Translations under genes and position numbers: made by a program
The notes under the pieces: model-generated
Databases searched by the model: none
What the model was told of the DNA's origin: nothing
Seen by the model: the letters and a program-made list of their open reading frames with translations, nothing else
Shown: positions 7,190-15,962 of the stretch, piece by piece
Numbering within the stretch: the first letter of the stretch is position 1
Layout of the letters: the number at the start of each line of letters is the position of its first letter
Assembly: GCA_041595875.1 (NCBI GenBank)
Contig: JBFHJN010000003.1
Coordinates: 17,949-81,948, forward strand
DNA: 64,000 bases
From: UBA2279 sp041595875
GTDB lineage: Bacteria; Actinomycetota; Coriobacteriia; Anaerosomatales; Anaerosomataceae
Reading direction: 5' to 3'

Positions 7190-9322
7190 CTACTCGCTGG
7201 TGGTCTGGACAGATTGACTCGCCTCGAGCGAGGTTATCAGCTCGATAAGGTCGGTCCGGGTGGGCGATACCGCCACAACGCTGCTGTACGCATCTATCGC
7301 TTCTTGCGTGCGACCCGCAAGACGGTAGGCGTCGCCCAGGATCGCCCGGATCTCCACGTAGTTGGGGTCAAGCTCGGAGCCGAACTCGGCATGCTCTATC
7401 GCAGCGTCGTAATCACCGATGTTCATGTACGCGATGGCCAGCTGCAGGCGTATCGCCGGTCCGTACTGCTCGACTTCCACACCCGCAAGACCCGTCCCCA
7501 CTGCGGAAGCCGCGTACTTGGAATCCAGGTAGTACGACGCCTGATTGTAGAGGTTGGTGAGGAACACGTAGTTGTCATACTCCATAGGCGTGAAGGCGAT
7601 GGCGTCTTTGTACGCCGCCTCCGCCTGCATGAACTGCTCCAGCGTGGTGGCATACAGCTCAGAGTATGTGGGATCTGCCGGGTCGGCCTGCAGCAGCTGC
7701 GTCGCGCTTGCCAGGAACATGTCTTTCCATGCCACACCCAGCTCAGAGACGTACATGTCGTTGTACGGATTCAATCGCAGGGCCGTCTCCACATTGGCGA
7801 CCCGCTCCAGGCCAGTGGTGCCGATGCGCGCGTTCAGATAGGCGTTATCGGCTGCGATATAGCGCATGTTGCCGTAGGACCCGAACACCACGATGACTGC
7901 TACAGGAAGCACGGCGACCACGTTGAGTGATGGGGCCGCAAACTCCCTGCTCTTGGCCATGGGAGAGACGATCATGCCAAGCGAGAGCCACAAGAACACG
8001 GTTGAACCCGTCACGGACAGCCCGAACAGGAGGTGCACCAGGTAGCCCAGAACGGCTGCCCAGAAACCCACGAGGACGAAGCGCTCCGTCCCCTTGTCGC
8101 GGGTGAACACGTGCTTGGCCGATGTCACCAGCGCGTAGCCGAACAGACCGTAGAAGAGCAGCGCCCCGGGGATGCCGATCGCCGAAGCGAGCTGAAGCGG
8201 ATAGTTGTGGACGTTATCGGCAACAGAAAGGTAGCCGGCGTCAGCCACATACTCGGCAGGCTTGAACTTGGGGAACAGCAGCCGGAACGTGTCCGGACCC
8301 CAGCCGAACAATGGCCGCTCGGCAGTAGCAGAAAGCGCCGCGTCCCATATCTCGAATCTGGTGCGGGCGCTCCCCTCACCGAACTGGAAGATAGAGGTCA
8401 GCCTCGACCAGAAGTTCATGACATCGGATTCGGCGGTCAGACTGCGCAGCACTGCCAGGACCGCGGCCGCACCACCAACGCCGACGAACGACCAGTCGAT
8501 AGCGGTGGGACGGTGGCGTACCCTGAACGCCGCGTATACCACGACAAGCAGCGCGACAAAGCCGCCGATCCACGCGCCGCGCACGAACGACACCAACAGG
8601 GTGAAGCCGGTCATGACGAAGATCACCCAGTACGCGATGCGCCACGATTCGTCTTTCTCGGAAAGCGCAAGGCCGATAGACACAGCCAGCGGGAAGATGA
8701 GATAGCCGCCAAGCAGGTCGGGATTGCCGAAGAAGGAGAAGGCACGATTCGCCTCAAAGGGAAGCGACTGCCACTGGATGGGGTCAAGGCCCAGGTACTG
8801 GAGCAGGCCGTAGAAGCTCACGATAGCGCCAGATATCACGAGGGTCTTGCCCAACGAGCGCATCCGCGTGGGAGTACTCACGAGCTGGACGGTCAGGAAG
8901 AACACCGACGCATAGGTGAGAAACGACAGCAGCCCTTCGTAGCGGCGGTACTTCCCGAACACCGCGGTGGCGGGATGGACCGAGAGCACGGTGGCGATCC
9001 CCACCCAGACCAGGAACGCCAGCACGAGCCAGCCCGCACGCGTGAAGCGGACGCGGCCCCCGCGATAGAGCAGGCCCACCAGCCACGCGCCCAGACCGAT
9101 AAGAACGAGTCCGCGCTGGAGGAACACCTTCACGATGTCGAACTGGTCGTACGTGAGCGGCACCTGTTGCGTACCGAAGATAGACGGGTTGGTGATGGCG
9201 ATCGGCACGAGGAACACCAGGAGATGGAGGCAGACCCACGCGACTCGTTCATACCCGGTCATCACTTCTCGGGCGACCTGTCCGCGAACCGGCGCAGGTC
9301 GCTTTGCTTGCTTCTTCGCCAC
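7190..9322 (-). CDS. O-antigen ligase/polymerase-family membrane protein with C-terminal TPR
   Basis: 710 residues. About 11-12 transmembrane segments occupy residues 25-480, with a large external loop (about 325-390) containing F.GWGPDTF, typical of the Wzy/WaaL family. The C-terminal 220 residues are soluble and carry TPR motifs (about 560-695). Wzy/WaaL proteins polymerise or transfer lipid-linked polysaccharide outside the membrane; which of the two this does cannot be told from sequence. The start is GTG at 9320-9322 behind AGGAGGAG. It is followed by rex and preceded by the initiating phosphotransferase. Confidence 0.85.
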   Translation of the reverse strand: MAKKQAKRPAPVRGQVAREVMTGYERVAWVCLHLLVFLVPIAITNPSIFGTQQVPLTYDQFDIVKVFLQRGLVLIGLGAWLVGLLYRGGRVRFTRAGWLVLAFLVWVGIATVLSVHPATAVFGKYRRYEGLLSFLTYASVFFLTVQLVSTPTRMRSLGKTLVISGAIVSFYGLLQYLGLDPIQWQSLPFEANRAFSFFGNPDLLGGYLIFPLAVSIGLALSEKDESWRIAYWVIFVMTGFTLLVSFVRGAWIGGFVALLVVVYAAFRVRHRPTAIDWSFVGVGGAAAVLAVLRSLTAESDVMNFWSRLTSIFQFGEGSARTRFEIWDAALSATAERPLFGWGPDTFRLLFPKFKPAEYVADAGYLSVADNVHNYPLQLASAIGIPGALLFYGLFGYALVTSAKHVFTRDKGTERFVLVGFWAAVLGYLVHLLFGLSVTGSTVFLWLSLGMIVSPMAKSREFAAPSLNVVAVLPVAVIVVFGSYGNMRYIAADNAYLNARIGTTGLERVANVETALRLNPYNDMYVSELGVAWKDMFLASATQLLQADPADPTYSELYATTLEQFMQAEAAYKDAIAFTPMEYDNYVFLTNLYNQASYYLDSKYAASAVGTGLAGVEVEQYGPAIRLQLAIAYMNIGDYDAAIEHAEFGSELDPNYVEIRAILGDAYRLAGRTQEAIDAYSSVVAVSPTRTDLIELITSLEASQSVQTTSE

Positions 9323-9330
9323 ATCTCCTC

Positions 9331-10692
9331 CTAGCGAGCGCCGCGACCGGTGAGCACAACGCGCACGGTCTCGGCGAGTATCTGCACGTCCATGAGCAGG
9401 TTCTGATGATACATGTAGATGAGGTCGTACTTAAGCTTCCGTTCAGGTGTTGTCGCATACGAACCGCTGACCTGGGCAAGCCCGGTGGCCCCCGGCTTCA
9501 CGCGGAAGCGTTCCCGGTAGGAGGGAACCTGAAGCAGCAGCCGGTCAACGAACTCGGGACGCTCGGGCCGCGGGCCCACAAAACTCATGTCGCCGATGAA
9601 GATGTTGAGCAGCTGCGGGAACTCGTCTATGCGGTAGCGGCGCAGGAAGTGCCCCAGCCGGGTGATGCGCGGATCGTCGAGTACGGCCAGCACCGCACCC
9701 GTGTCCTTCTCGGCATCCCTCACCATGGTGCGGAACTTGATGATCCGGAACCGCCCGAGGTCTTTGCCGACGCGCTCCTGCGTGAAGAACACCGGGCGAC
9801 CCATGCTCACCAAGATCGCAATGACCGCAAGCAGCAGGAGCGGGCTCAACAGCACGAGCAGGAGCAGCGACAGGACGATATCCAGCACCCTTTTAGCCGA
9901 GACGAACCACGCCGGTGCGCCGGAACGCGTGATGTCCATCAGCGGGATGTCGCTCACCGTGCTGTCCACGGTACCGATGAAGATCTCGTAGAGCTCGGGC
10001 ACGATCTCCAGACGCACGTGGCTGGCAAGCGCCATCTGCTCGATGGACTCGCGGCGTGCCGTGGGTGAGGCGATGATGACGCGGTTCGCTTCGAAGCGGT
10101 CCACGACATCGGTGAGGTCGGCGACGATACCGACAACGGGAACGGGTCCGGCATCGGGTTCAGGCGAGAACGAGGCGTCGTCGGCAAGCAGCCCCACAAC
10201 GCGGTAGCCCCACTCTCCCCTCTCGGCCAGCTCTGCGGCCAACTCGCGCGCCACGGCGTCGGTGCCCACGATCAGGACGCGCTGCTCGGGCCACTGGATG
10301 GGCGTGAAGCGCAACACCACGAGGCGCCAGCCCATCAGGGCGACCAACTCGAAGACCCATGCGAGCACGATCACGAGTCGGCTGAAGGAGAAGAAGCGCG
10401 GGCCCGCAAAGAAGGCGACCGCCGCGATAAGGACCGTGCCGAGGGTGATGGCCTGTAGCACCGCACGGGCCACGCTCCATGCGCCCTCGGTGCGCTCCGG
10501 CTCGTAGAGTCCATAGATGTAGCCGGAGACCAGGAAGATCACGGTGATCAGCGGCCACAACGCCGCATATGCGCTGAAGTTGAACTGGGGAAGCTCACCG
10601 GAGAAGCGCACGAAGAACGCACTGATGATGGCGGCGTTGACCAGCACACCATCCAGCACGACCGACAGGGCTATGAAGCGATTACGCTGCAT
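9331..10692 (-). CDS. Polyprenyl-phosphate sugar-1-phosphate transferase (WbaP type)
   Basis: 453 residues. Four N-terminal transmembrane segments (about 8-110), a Rossmann-like CoA-binding domain (about 135-245) and a C-terminal bacterial sugar transferase domain (about 255-453). The last has a further membrane helix, FFTQERVGKDLGRF, IIKFRTM, DEFPQLLNI and GPRPERPEF, all hallmarks of the family. It loads the first sugar-1-phosphate onto undecaprenyl phosphate, starting repeat-unit assembly. Its start overlaps the stop of the upstream glycosyltransferase (TGATG). The sugar is unknown. Confidence 0.92.
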   Translation of the reverse strand: MQRNRFIALSVVLDGVLVNAAIISAFFVRFSGELPQFNFSAYAALWPLITVIFLVSGYIYGLYEPERTEGAWSVARAVLQAITLGTVLIAAVAFFAGPRFFSFSRLVIVLAWVFELVALMGWRLVVLRFTPIQWPEQRVLIVGTDAVARELAAELAERGEWGYRVVGLLADDASFSPEPDAGPVPVVGIVADLTDVVDRFEANRVIIASPTARRESIEQMALASHVRLEIVPELYEIFIGTVDSTVSDIPLMDITRSGAPAWFVSAKRVLDIVLSLLLLVLLSPLLLLAVIAILVSMGRPVFFTQERVGKDLGRFRIIKFRTMVRDAEKDTGAVLAVLDDPRITRLGHFLRRYRIDEFPQLLNIFIGDMSFVGPRPERPEFVDRLLLQVPSYRERFRVKPGATGLAQVSGSYATTPERKLKYDLIYMYHQNLLMDVQILAETVRVVLTGRGAR

Positions 10693-11822
10693 CAGGCGAC
10701 TCCAATCGCCTCATCGTAGACTGCCAGCGTCTGTTCGACCATGCGGTCGATCGTGAAATCGGCCCGCGCCCGCTCCTTAGCCTGCCTGCCGAGACGATCT
10801 CGAAGCGCATCATCGGTCACCAGACGGCGCAGGGCGTCGGCAAGCTCCTGCACGCTGCCCGGCGTGACGGTGAGGCCCGTGACGCCATCGGGGTTCGCAA
10901 AAGGAACGCCCGTGGTGAGTCGGGTGGAAACGACAGGCGTGCCGGATGCATGAGCCTCAAGCTGCACGAGCCCGAACGCCTCGGAGCGCGCGACTGAAGG
11001 AAGGCAGAACACGTCCGCGGCGTTGAACCACGCCACAAGCTCCTCGGGGGCTAGCGTGGGCAGCATCAGCACGCGATCTTGCATGCCGAGAGACGCGATG
11101 CGCGTGCGCAGCTGCGCCTCAAGCGGGCCCGACCCGACGATCACGAGGTCAGCGTCCACAGACGCCATTGCTTCCACGAGGACGTCGACTCCCTTGTAGT
11201 AGACGAGCCTGCCCACGAACAGCACGACCGGTCGTACGTGCGCCGCACGGATATCGGCCGCGCGCGCCGCCTGCTCACCGGCAAGATCGAAGCGGTCCAC
11301 ATCGATGCCGAAAGGCACCACACGGCACTTCTCGGCTAGAGGGGCGAGAAAGGGGCTGTGCTCCACCATGTCGGGCGAGCTGGCGATGATGAGATCGACG
11401 CGGTCCAGCACGCGTCTGAGCAGCGGAGCATACGCGGCGAGCATCACCTTCTGCCGCACGATGTCGCTGTGATACGTCATGACGGTGGGGATGTCCGGGT
11501 TGGCGGCCAGCCAGCTTACCTCGCCCCACGGATACGGAAAATGCAGGTGCAGCAGGTCCGCTGGCGTGTCGCGGTCCGCCTGCTCCCGGATGGCTTTGCG
11601 CATGCCCAGCGCCACAGGCGTGGAAGCATACGCGAACGCGCGACCCAGGCGGTGGACCGCCACCCCGTCTACTTGCTCATCGAGCGTGCGGGGCGACTCG
11701 TTGGCCACCACGGCACGCACGTCGTGACCTCGCTTTGCCAGTGCGGTGGCGAGGTCATGCATGTGGTATTCGATTCCGCCCAGGTGAGGCGGATAGTACT
11801 TGTTGACCATCGTCACGCGCAT
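10692..11822 (-). CDS. GT4-family glycosyltransferase
   Basis: 376 residues with a two-domain GT-B layout. The N-terminal acceptor domain has YYPPHLGGIEYHM (residues 9-21). The donor domain has VLFVGRLVYYKGVDVL (about 200-215) and SEAFGLVQLEAHASGTPVV (about 285-303), including the E-x7-E motif of retaining GT4 enzymes. It transfers a sugar from a nucleotide donor to the lipid-linked chain; donor and linkage are unknown. It sits between the phosphomutase and the initiating transferase, in the same direction and closely spaced. Confidence 0.9.
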   Translation of the reverse strand: MRVTMVNKYYPPHLGGIEYHMHDLATALAKRGHDVRAVVANESPRTLDEQVDGVAVHRLGRAFAYASTPVALGMRKAIREQADRDTPADLLHLHFPYPWGEVSWLAANPDIPTVMTYHSDIVRQKVMLAAYAPLLRRVLDRVDLIIASSPDMVEHSPFLAPLAEKCRVVPFGIDVDRFDLAGEQAARAADIRAAHVRPVVLFVGRLVYYKGVDVLVEAMASVDADLVIVGSGPLEAQLRTRIASLGMQDRVLMLPTLAPEELVAWFNAADVFCLPSVARSEAFGLVQLEAHASGTPVVSTRLTTGVPFANPDGVTGLTVTPGSVQELADALRRLVTDDALRDRLGRQAKERARADFTIDRMVEQTLAVYDEAIGVA

Positions 11823-11847
11823 CGCGTGGGGCCTTCCGATAGCGGGT

Positions 11848-13245
11848 TCACTCGCCCGTCACGAGCAGCTTGCCTGCATCTAGCAAGTCATCTACCACTC
11901 CGGCCGATGATGCCTCCGCATACACCCGCACGAGGGGCTCTGTCCCCGATGTACGAAGCAGCAGCCAGGCGTCGTCGGGCAGGAGGAACTTCACGCCATC
12001 GGCCCGCACGATGTCTTGGACCTCGAGTCCGGCAAGCGACTCAGGCGCCAGTGAAGGCATGCGCTCGACGAACGCGTCTTTAACCGCGGGATCAAGACGC
12101 ATGTCCACGCGCAGGTACTCCATGGGCCCCGTGACCTTGAGCAGGTCCTCGACCAGCTCGGCAAGACCTTGCCCGCGCTGGCCCATCATCTCGGCAAGCA
12201 ACAAGGCCATCAGCAGACCATCGCGCTCACGGACATGCGTAGGGATGCCGATGCCGCCGGACTCCTCGCCGCCGATAAGGACGTCGCCCGCCACCATCTC
12301 CTCGTATATCCACTTGAATCCGACAGGCGTGGTGACCACATCAAGACCGAGAGCGGTGCCCAGTCGATCGACAAGCACGGAGGTGGAGAGCGTCTTGACG
12401 ACCCTGCCGGTGAGTCCGCGGTCTTCGACGAGGTGACGGGTGATAAGCGCCAGGATGCGGTGCGGGTTCACGAACGCGCCGTTTCGGTCGGCCGCACCGA
12501 TGCGATCGGCATCGCCGTCTGTGATGAACGCGGCATCGAGACCCTCACGCTTCACGAGCTCGCGCACCTCATCGATGTGCGGGGGGATCGGCTCGGGGTG
12601 AAGGCCGCCGAAGCCGGGATTGAGCTCATGGTGTATCTCGGTCACCTCAACGCCGAAAGAGCGCAGCGTTTGCGCCAGATAGCCTTGGCCGGCCCCGTAG
12701 AGCGGGTCGACCGCGACACGCAGGCCCGCTTTGGCGATAGCGTCGCCGTCAACGAACGCACCGAGCGCCGAGAGGTACGGGGTCACGAGGTCAACCACTT
12801 CGTACTCGCCGCGGGCGGCGGGTGGCTCGTCTGCGAGGGCAGCCTCCACACGCCTCGTGAACGACACCGGGGACGCGCCTCCATCGGCCATGCGCAGCTT
12901 GAAGCCAAGATAGGGCGCCGGGTTGTGACTGGCCGTCAGCATCACGCCGCCTACGGCGTCCTCGTCCTGCGCGACCGACCAGCACAGGGCGGGCGTTGGC
13001 AGGTAGCGGTCGCTTACCTGCACGCGCAGGCCGTGTGACGCGAGGACCTCGGCGGCCGCGCGGGCGAAACTGCCCGCCTCGAATCGCGTGTCATGACCGA
13101 CGATCACCAGGCCGCCGGGAGCGTCAGCCGCGAACACGCGACCTGCCGCATCAGCCACTCTGCGAAGGCTGTCATACGTGAAGTCCTCGGCGATAACGGC
13201 GCGCCATCCGTCAGTCCCGAAGTGGATATCAGTTGTGCCGGCCAT
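11848..13245 (-). CDS. Phosphoglucomutase/phosphomannomutase family
   Basis: 465 residues from the ATG at 13243-13245, which has a GGGGGAG RBS; a GTG four codons upstream would overlap that RBS. Motifs of the alpha-D-phosphohexomutase family are complete: the phosphoserine loop TASHNP (about residue 105), the Mg2+ loop DGDADR (about 240), the sugar loop GGEESGG (about 325) and the phosphate loop RTSGTEP (about 430). It interconverts hexose-6-phosphate and hexose-1-phosphate and would feed ManC and GalU. Glucose versus mannose preference cannot be fixed from these motifs. Confidence 0.92.
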   Translation of the reverse strand: MAGTTDIHFGTDGWRAVIAEDFTYDSLRRVADAAGRVFAADAPGGLVIVGHDTRFEAGSFARAAAEVLASHGLRVQVSDRYLPTPALCWSVAQDEDAVGGVMLTASHNPAPYLGFKLRMADGGASPVSFTRRVEAALADEPPAARGEYEVVDLVTPYLSALGAFVDGDAIAKAGLRVAVDPLYGAGQGYLAQTLRSFGVEVTEIHHELNPGFGGLHPEPIPPHIDEVRELVKREGLDAAFITDGDADRIGAADRNGAFVNPHRILALITRHLVEDRGLTGRVVKTLSTSVLVDRLGTALGLDVVTTPVGFKWIYEEMVAGDVLIGGEESGGIGIPTHVRERDGLLMALLLAEMMGQRGQGLAELVEDLLKVTGPMEYLRVDMRLDPAVKDAFVERMPSLAPESLAGLEVQDIVRADGVKFLLPDDAWLLLRTSGTEPLVRVYAEASSAGVVDDLLDAGKLLVTGE

Positions 13246-13334
13246 GAACTCCCCCACCCTTCATACGCACGCTGTGCGTGACATGTCCAAATCCATTCTG
13301 CCCTATCGGTCGCTTCAGACAAACCACGCGGGTC

Positions 13335-13931
13335 CTACTCGCTGATGAGCCGCCTGTATACCGCAAGGTGCTGCTCCACGCTCGCCAGCAAGTCCTCCGC
13401 ACCAGCCGCCGGCGGGTCGAGCAACACCAGGTCCTGAGGTATGCCCGCCGCCAGGGCCTGCTGCACGAGTCCTTCGCTCTCGGCGAAAACGAGCCTGGCG
13501 CGCCCGAGACCAAGCGCGGCAAAACGATTGCCCAAGATGGCGAGCGTGCGCCGCAGGCCGTCACCGGTCACAAGGCGAAGGGTATGAGCGACGCGCACCG
13601 TCTCCACTCGGCGGGCAGCCCAACGAAGCAGCAGGTCGGCTTCGGCTCCCGTGGAGTGCGCGACCGACGGCTGATAGCGCTTGAGGTACTTGCGGAGTCG
13701 TGAACGCGTACGGACGACGTTCCACTTGTCGAGCATATAAGGATCGACCTGGAAACCGAGTTCGCGAGCACGCTCGACGATCTCGGTGTTCAGCGGGGCA
13801 AGGAACCGTACCGTCGCACCACGGGCGACCAGCGCCTCCATAAGCGCGAACCACCGGTCCTCGACGCCGCCCGGCTCAAAGGTGTCTTGCGTGGAGATGA
13901 ACAAGAAAGTAGCGCGCTGCCATCCTCTCAT
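13335..13931 (-). CDS. Half-length GT4-like glycosyltransferase (donor domain absent)
   Basis: 198 residues from the ATG at 13929-13931, chosen for its AGGAGGTG RBS; a longer reading to 14003 has no RBS. Residues 5-150 resemble the N-terminal acceptor domain of GT4 enzymes (G.E.R...LM.AL..RG..V.FLAP, later HTLRLV). After a segment that should lead into the donor domain (AESEGLVQQALAAGI) the protein ends within about 45 residues, without the usual E-x7-E region. It is either an internally deleted remnant or a stand-alone half enzyme. It precedes the phosphomutase gene by 89 bp. Confidence 0.6.
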   Translation of the reverse strand: MRGWQRATFLFISTQDTFEPGGVEDRWFALMEALVARGATVRFLAPLNTEIVERARELGFQVDPYMLDKWNVVRTRSRLRKYLKRYQPSVAHSTGAEADLLLRWAARRVETVRVAHTLRLVTGDGLRRTLAILGNRFAALGLGRARLVFAESEGLVQQALAAGIPQDLVLLDPPAAGAEDLLASVEQHLAVYRRLISE

Positions 13932-14063
13932 CCCGACACCTCCTTGATGACGTCCTGCACCCCGGTTGCATGCGACGATGCGCTTGTCACGGGTGCTCTG
14001 CACTGAACCCGGCCAATACTAGCACGCGCCCTTTCGAGTGGCCGAGAGACAGTTCAGGTCGAG

Positions 14064-14069
14064 TATACT
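14064..14069 (+). promoter_or_regulatory. Possible -10 box of the ABC exporter gene
   Basis: TATACT at 14064-14069 lies 33 bp before the GTG start of the exporter, in the divergent gap with the minus-strand genes. No good -35 is visible at 16-18 bp upstream. The surrounding AGTATACT is palindromic, so it could also serve the minus strand. Confidence 0.35.
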
Positions 14070-14102
14070 GTGCTCGGTGCTACCGGACCCTGAACAGGAC
14101 GC

Positions 14103-15962
14103 GTGGTCGTGTTGGCGAGAGTCATCGAACTCATCAACGAGTATCTGAAGATCAACGCCATCCGGCGCATGTTCTCTATGGTCAACATCCGCAAGACGGA
14201 GATTCTCGGACTCGTGGGGCTCGCGGCATTGTTCGCGGTCTTCGAGGGAGTCGGGCTCTCCATGCTGCTGCCCATACTCCAGTACGCCGAGAGCGGCGAG
14301 ACGGCCATCACCACCGGCTCAGGTGTGATCTGGTCGAGCGTTGCAAACATCCTTCACGCGCTCAACCTGCCGGTGACCCTTATGGTGTTGCTGCTCCTGG
14401 CGTTCGTCCCGATCCTCTTGCGCCAGGTCGTGTACTACTTCAATGCCTGGTATTCGGCGATCGTGGCGAACCGCATCGGCGTGCGCATGCGCGTGAACAC
14501 GCTGGATGCTGTTCTCGATGCCGACCCCTCGTTCTTCGATCGCCAGCCCGTCGGCCATCTGGTAGGCATCGCGGTCACGCAGACCGAGGCTGCCGGCGAA
14601 GCGGTCCTATGGGTGGTCAAGCAGCTCTCAGTGTCCTTTCTAATGCTGCTCTACGTCGCGATTATGATCGCGCTCTCGGTCCCCCTGACCGGTATCACGG
14701 TCGTTTTCGCCCTGTTGGTCGCGGTCGTGGTCAAGCGCAGCATCACGCGCATCCGTGATTTCGGCATCGACGCGGCAGATGTGAACCAGAGAATGATGGC
14801 GAAGATCGTCGAGCGATTCGGTCTGATGAGACTTGTGAAGATGCGCGATCAAAAGACCCTCGAATCACAGCGCATAGAAGAGTACTCCGAGACGATGAGG
14901 GACATCCGGGTGAAGCAGGCGCGTCTCGGCGCAAGCGTGGAGGTCTATGCCGACCCGCTACTGATGCTCTCGGTGTTCGTCACCCTGTACATAGGCATCG
15001 CTCACCTGGGTATGACCCTCGCGCAGCTAGGACTCCTGCTGTTCGTGCTCAATCGACTGAACGCCAAGGTGAAGGAGTTCAACACCGGACGTCAGATGAT
15101 CTCCACGAAGATGTCCGGGCTCTTGTTGGTGCGCCAGACCACAGCGGAAGCTGCCGAGGCGAACACGATACACCGGGGCTCAGTCGCTTTTGACGGTCTT
15201 GGGTCCAGTCTCGTGTTCGATGACGTGTCATTCGACTACCCGCAGTCGTACGGACCGAACGGCGAGATAGTCGACGAGACGACATCCGTGCTCCGGGGCA
15301 TCTCGGCGGATATTCCGGCCGGATCGCTCACGGCGCTTGTGGGACGCTCGGGCGGAGGCAAGTCGACGCTTGTGGAGCTGATCCCACGGTTGCGCGATGC
15401 CACCAGCGGTTCAATCACCCTGGACGGGATCGACATCAGGCAGTTCGACGTGGGAACCCTGCGCAAAGGCATCGGCTACCTGACGCAAGACGCCATGCTG
15501 TTCAACGAGTCGATCAGGGAGAACCTGGTCTACGGCCTGGACTACGAACCCACCGATGATCAGATCCGGGATGCGGTGGAGCGTGCGTATGCGGGCTTCG
15601 TGTACGAGCTGCCGAGAGGACTGGACACGATGCTAGGGGATCGCGGCGTGCGCTTCTCGGGAGGAGAACGCCAGCGCATCGCGCTTGCCCGCGTGCTCCT
15701 GGAGGACACGTCGATCCTCATCCTCGACGAGCCCACGAGCGCGCTGGACTCGGAGTCGGAGACGTTCATCCAGGAAGCTTTGGCCAAGCTGCATGGCGAG
15801 AAGACGATCATCACCGTGGCGCACAGGCTGGCGACGGTCATCCAGGCGGACCAGCTGCTTGTGATCGACGACGGACAGATCATCGAGCGCGGAACCCACG
15901 AAGAGCTGATAGGACGCGAGGGCGCCTACCACAAGCTGTTTGCCAGCCAGCTGCTGGGCTAG
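14103..15962 (+). CDS. ABC exporter, MsbA/PglK-like half transporter
   Basis: 619 residues. An N-terminal six-helix transmembrane domain (about 30-330) is fused to an ATPase domain (about 370-610). The ATPase has Walker A GRSGGGKST, a Q-loop (YLTQD), the signature FSGGERQR and Walker B ILILDEPTSALD. The fold is that of type IV exporters which flip lipids or lipid-linked oligosaccharides. It is the only plus-strand gene inside the polysaccharide cluster, so export of a lipid-linked glycan is the likely job. GTG at 14103 is assigned with a weak AGGAC upstream. Its end overlaps the convergent glycosyltransferase by 4 bp. Confidence 0.9.
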   Translation: MVVLARVIELINEYLKINAIRRMFSMVNIRKTEILGLVGLAALFAVFEGVGLSMLLPILQYAESGETAITTGSGVIWSSVANILHALNLPVTLMVLLLLAFVPILLRQVVYYFNAWYSAIVANRIGVRMRVNTLDAVLDADPSFFDRQPVGHLVGIAVTQTEAAGEAVLWVVKQLSVSFLMLLYVAIMIALSVPLTGITVVFALLVAVVVKRSITRIRDFGIDAADVNQRMMAKIVERFGLMRLVKMRDQKTLESQRIEEYSETMRDIRVKQARLGASVEVYADPLLMLSVFVTLYIGIAHLGMTLAQLGLLLFVLNRLNAKVKEFNTGRQMISTKMSGLLLVRQTTAEAAEANTIHRGSVAFDGLGSSLVFDDVSFDYPQSYGPNGEIVDETTSVLRGISADIPAGSLTALVGRSGGGKSTLVELIPRLRDATSGSITLDGIDIRQFDVGTLRKGIGYLTQDAMLFNESIRENLVYGLDYEPTDDQIRDAVERAYAGFVYELPRGLDTMLGDRGVRFSGGERQRIALARVLLEDTSILILDEPTSALDSESETFIQEALAKLHGEKTIITVAHRLATVIQADQLLVIDDGQIIERGTHEELIGREGAYHKLFASQLLG

